Source: Owenweeksia sp963758205
GTDB taxonomy: Bacteria; Bacteroidota; Bacteroidia; Flavobacteriales; Schleiferiaceae
Reading direction: 5' to 3'
Length of the DNA: 64,000 nt
Assembly (NCBI GenBank): GCA_963758205.1
Contig: CAVWUM010000006.1
Coordinates: forward strand, 186,001 to 250,000
Part shown: one piece after another, positions 62,430-64,000 of the stretch
Layout: every line of letters starts with the position of its first letter
Position numbering within the stretch: position 1 is the first letter of the stretch
Program-made: the position numbers and the translations under genes
Notes under the pieces: model-generated
What the model was told of the DNA's origin: nothing
Database searches by the model: none
What the model saw: only the letters and a program-made list of their open reading frames with translations

Positions 62430-63803
62430 ATGCGCCCAGTAAAAAAGATATACGACAACATTTTAGAGACTATCGGGAATACTCCAATGATCAAAATGAA
62501 CAAGATTACGGAAGACATTCCGGCTACCGTTTTGGCAAAGGTGGAGTACTTCAACCCCGGACATTCGGTAAAAGACCGTATGGCGCTTAAGATGATTGAA
62601 AATGCCGAAAAGGAAGGAAAGATAAAACCAGGCGGAACCATTATTGAGTGTACTTCCGGTAACACCGGGATGGGACTTGCGCTTGCCGCGATTGTAAAGG
62701 GCTACAAACTGATCTGTACCCTCAGCGATAAGCAGAGCAAGGAAAAGATGGACATCCTGAGAGCTATGGGCGCTGAAATACATGTATGCCCCACCAACGT
62801 GGCTCCTGAGCACCCTGATTCGTACTACTCGGTTGCTTCTCGCCTTAATAAAGAAATTCCTAATTCTTTTTACCCTTACCAATATGATAATATGGGTAAT
62901 ACCCAGGCCCACTACGAAACCACTGGTCCGGAAATATGGGAACAAACCGATGGTAAAATCACCCACTTTGTGGTAGGTGTGGGTACGGGAGGTACCATTT
63001 CAGGAGTTGGGAAATACCTGAAAGAAAAGAATCCGAATATTAAAATATGGGGCGCTGATACCTACGGTTCGGTATTTAAAAAGTACCACGAAACCGGAGA
63101 GTTTGACGAAAATGAAATTTACTCCTACATCACCGAAGGTATTGGTGAAGACATTCTGCCAAAGAATGTAAACTTTGATGTGATTGACCACTTCGAGAAA
63201 ATCACCGATAAGGACGGAGCCCTTGTTACCCGTGAGCTGGCCAAAAAGGAAGGTTTGTTTTTAGGATATTCAGCTGGTTCAGCTTACCAGGTTATCCGCC
63301 AGATGAAGCATGAGCTTACCAAAGATGATGTGGTGGTGGTGCTTTTTCATGACCATGGCAGCCGCTATGTAGGTAAGGTTTTTAATGACGACTGGATGCG
63401 CGATCGTGGCTTTTTGAATAACGAAATCTCTACCGCCCAGGATTTGATGCGCGGCCATGCCAACCTTCCATTGGTTACTGTTAAGGATTCTGAACTGGTA
63501 TCTCACGCCATTCAAAAAATGCAGAAGCACGATATTTCACAGTTACCTGTGATGAATGGTGATGACGTTGTAGGCTCACTGGATGATGCTCATCTATTTT
63601 CTATGATAATGAGCGACCCTTCTACCGGAGATAAAACTGTGGCCGAAGTAATGGGTAAGCCCTACCCTGTTGTAAGCGCTACAGAAGAGGTGAAATCTGT
63701 TGCCAAACACATAAACAAAGACACCAGTGCCGTATTGGTAAAACTTCCCGAAGGCGGCTATCACATTGTAACCAAGCACGATATTATTGGTGCCCTGAGC
63801 TAA
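62430..63803 (+). CDS. Cystathionine beta-synthase-type PLP enzyme with two CBS domains
   Basis: 457 residues. The PLP-binding Lys48 is in NPGHSVKDRMALKMI, the cofactor-phosphate loop in TGGTISGVGKYL (near 185-200), the substrate loop in CTSGNTGMGLAL (about 74-85), and the C-terminal CBS pair (about 335-457) contains LMRGHANLPLVTV, HDISQLPVMNGDDVVGSLDD and TEEVKSVAKHINKDTSAVLV. It condenses serine or O-acetylserine with homocysteine or sulfide. The CBS domains suggest regulation by adenosyl compounds. It may be a cysteine synthase in practice; genes for the pathway are not nearby. Confidence 0.92.
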   Translation: MRPVKKIYDNILETIGNTPMIKMNKITEDIPATVLAKVEYFNPGHSVKDRMALKMIENAEKEGKIKPGGTIIECTSGNTGMGLALAAIVKGYKLICTLSDKQSKEKMDILRAMGAEIHVCPTNVAPEHPDSYYSVASRLNKEIPNSFYPYQYDNMGNTQAHYETTGPEIWEQTDGKITHFVVGVGTGGTISGVGKYLKEKNPNIKIWGADTYGSVFKKYHETGEFDENEIYSYITEGIGEDILPKNVNFDVIDHFEKITDKDGALVTRELAKKEGLFLGYSAGSAYQVIRQMKHELTKDDVVVVLFHDHGSRYVGKVFNDDWMRDRGFLNNEISTAQDLMRGHANLPLVTVKDSELVSHAIQKMQKHDISQLPVMNGDDVVGSLDDAHLFSMIMSDPSTGDKTVAEVMGKPYPVVSATEEVKSVAKHINKDTSAVLVKLPEGGYHIVTKHDIIGALS

Positions 63804-63812
63804 AAAGCGCAT

Positions 63813-64000
63813 ATGCCCGAGTTTATTGACCAAGTAGGCCGAAAAGGACATTTGGAGAAAGCACCGTTGCGCATAGTGTCAACGGTGCCTTCACAAACCG
63901 AACTGCTTTATGACCTTGGCCTGGGCGATAATGTGGTTGGAATTACAGCCTATTGTGTACACCCCGAAAACTGGCTGAAGGAAAAAGCTGTAATTGGCGG
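63813..64000 (+). CDS. BtuF-like periplasmic-binding (cobalamin/Fe-siderophore) protein, N-terminal part
   Basis: An ATG at 63813, 9 bases after the cbs stop, opens a frame that runs off the window (about 62 residues). The sequence KAPLRIVSTVPSQTELLYDLGLGDNVVGITAYCVHPENW is the opening of the helical-backbone metal-receptor superfamily (BtuF/FepB-like). The early RIVSTVPSQTELL and the GIT-YC motif are typical. No signal peptide is visible at the start, so it may be one of the family's cytoplasmic members. Confidence 0.8.
   Translation, partial: MPEFIDQVGRKGHLEKAPLRIVSTVPSQTELLYDLGLGDNVVGITAYCVHPENWLKEKAVIG

Overview
The window reads as chromosomal DNA of a member of the Bacteroidota, probably Flavobacteriia- or Cytophagia-like. 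Evidence: two secreted proteins with type IX secretion (Por/T9SS) C-terminal sorting domains, many short lipoproteins with a lipobox Cys, families typical of the phylum (FISUMP, DUF2807, PadR-PspC, DUF6095, START-like, orphan CheB-CheR-kinase), frequent TTG/GTG starts, and TAnnTTTG promoter boxes close to start codons. No rRNA, CRISPR array or insertion sequence was seen. One tRNA gene (Met, anticodon CAT) is present.

Layout. 1-17.6 kb is ordinary chromosome: the tail of a sulfatase/phosphatase-like enzyme, TrkA/TrkH potassium uptake, a Gre-type elongation factor, a YbbA/YbbP-like ABC exporter with its usual partner TesA about 2.5 kb away, lipoproteins, thioredoxin, membrane proteins, and a START-like/PAP2/GT39 operon. 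17.69-27.38 kb is a genomic island in tRNA-Met. A 23-bp direct repeat of the tRNA 3' end lies at 17742-17764 (attL, inside the gene) and 27322-27344 (attR). Between them are a tyrosine integrase, a DUF4238 protein, two T9SS cargo proteins (a ~1310-residue SBBP/delta-60-type protein with two frameshifts, and a 490-residue propeller-like protein), and long gene-poor stretches. 27.4-44.5 kb returns to core genes: a dienelactone-hydrolase-like protein lacking its catalytic His, FAD oxidoreductase, hydroxyacyl-CoA dehydrogenase, TlpA-like lipoprotein, a second GT39 enzyme, phosphohexomutase, a chain of overlapping small genes, NDH-2, a TANGO2-like protein, and a lipoprotein-PadR-PspC operon under a candidate PadR operator.

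44.5-64 kb holds a 1510-residue CheB-CheR-PAS-GAF-PAS-kinase-receiver protein, an M1-peptidase-like protein that has lost its zinc ligands, an ECF-type sigma factor followed by an untracked 48-residue gene, UvrA, a GT-C membrane enzyme coupled to a lipoprotein archaemetzincin, NamZ divergent from a LolC/E-type permease, a lone MCE-domain lipoprotein, a cystathionine beta-synthase-type enzyme with two CBS domains, and the start of a BtuF-like binding protein.

Three genes are split by single-base frame changes (near 5014, near 26090-26115 and 26420-26435, near 49762). Each is repaired by removing one base, so insertion-type sequence errors are as likely as real decay.
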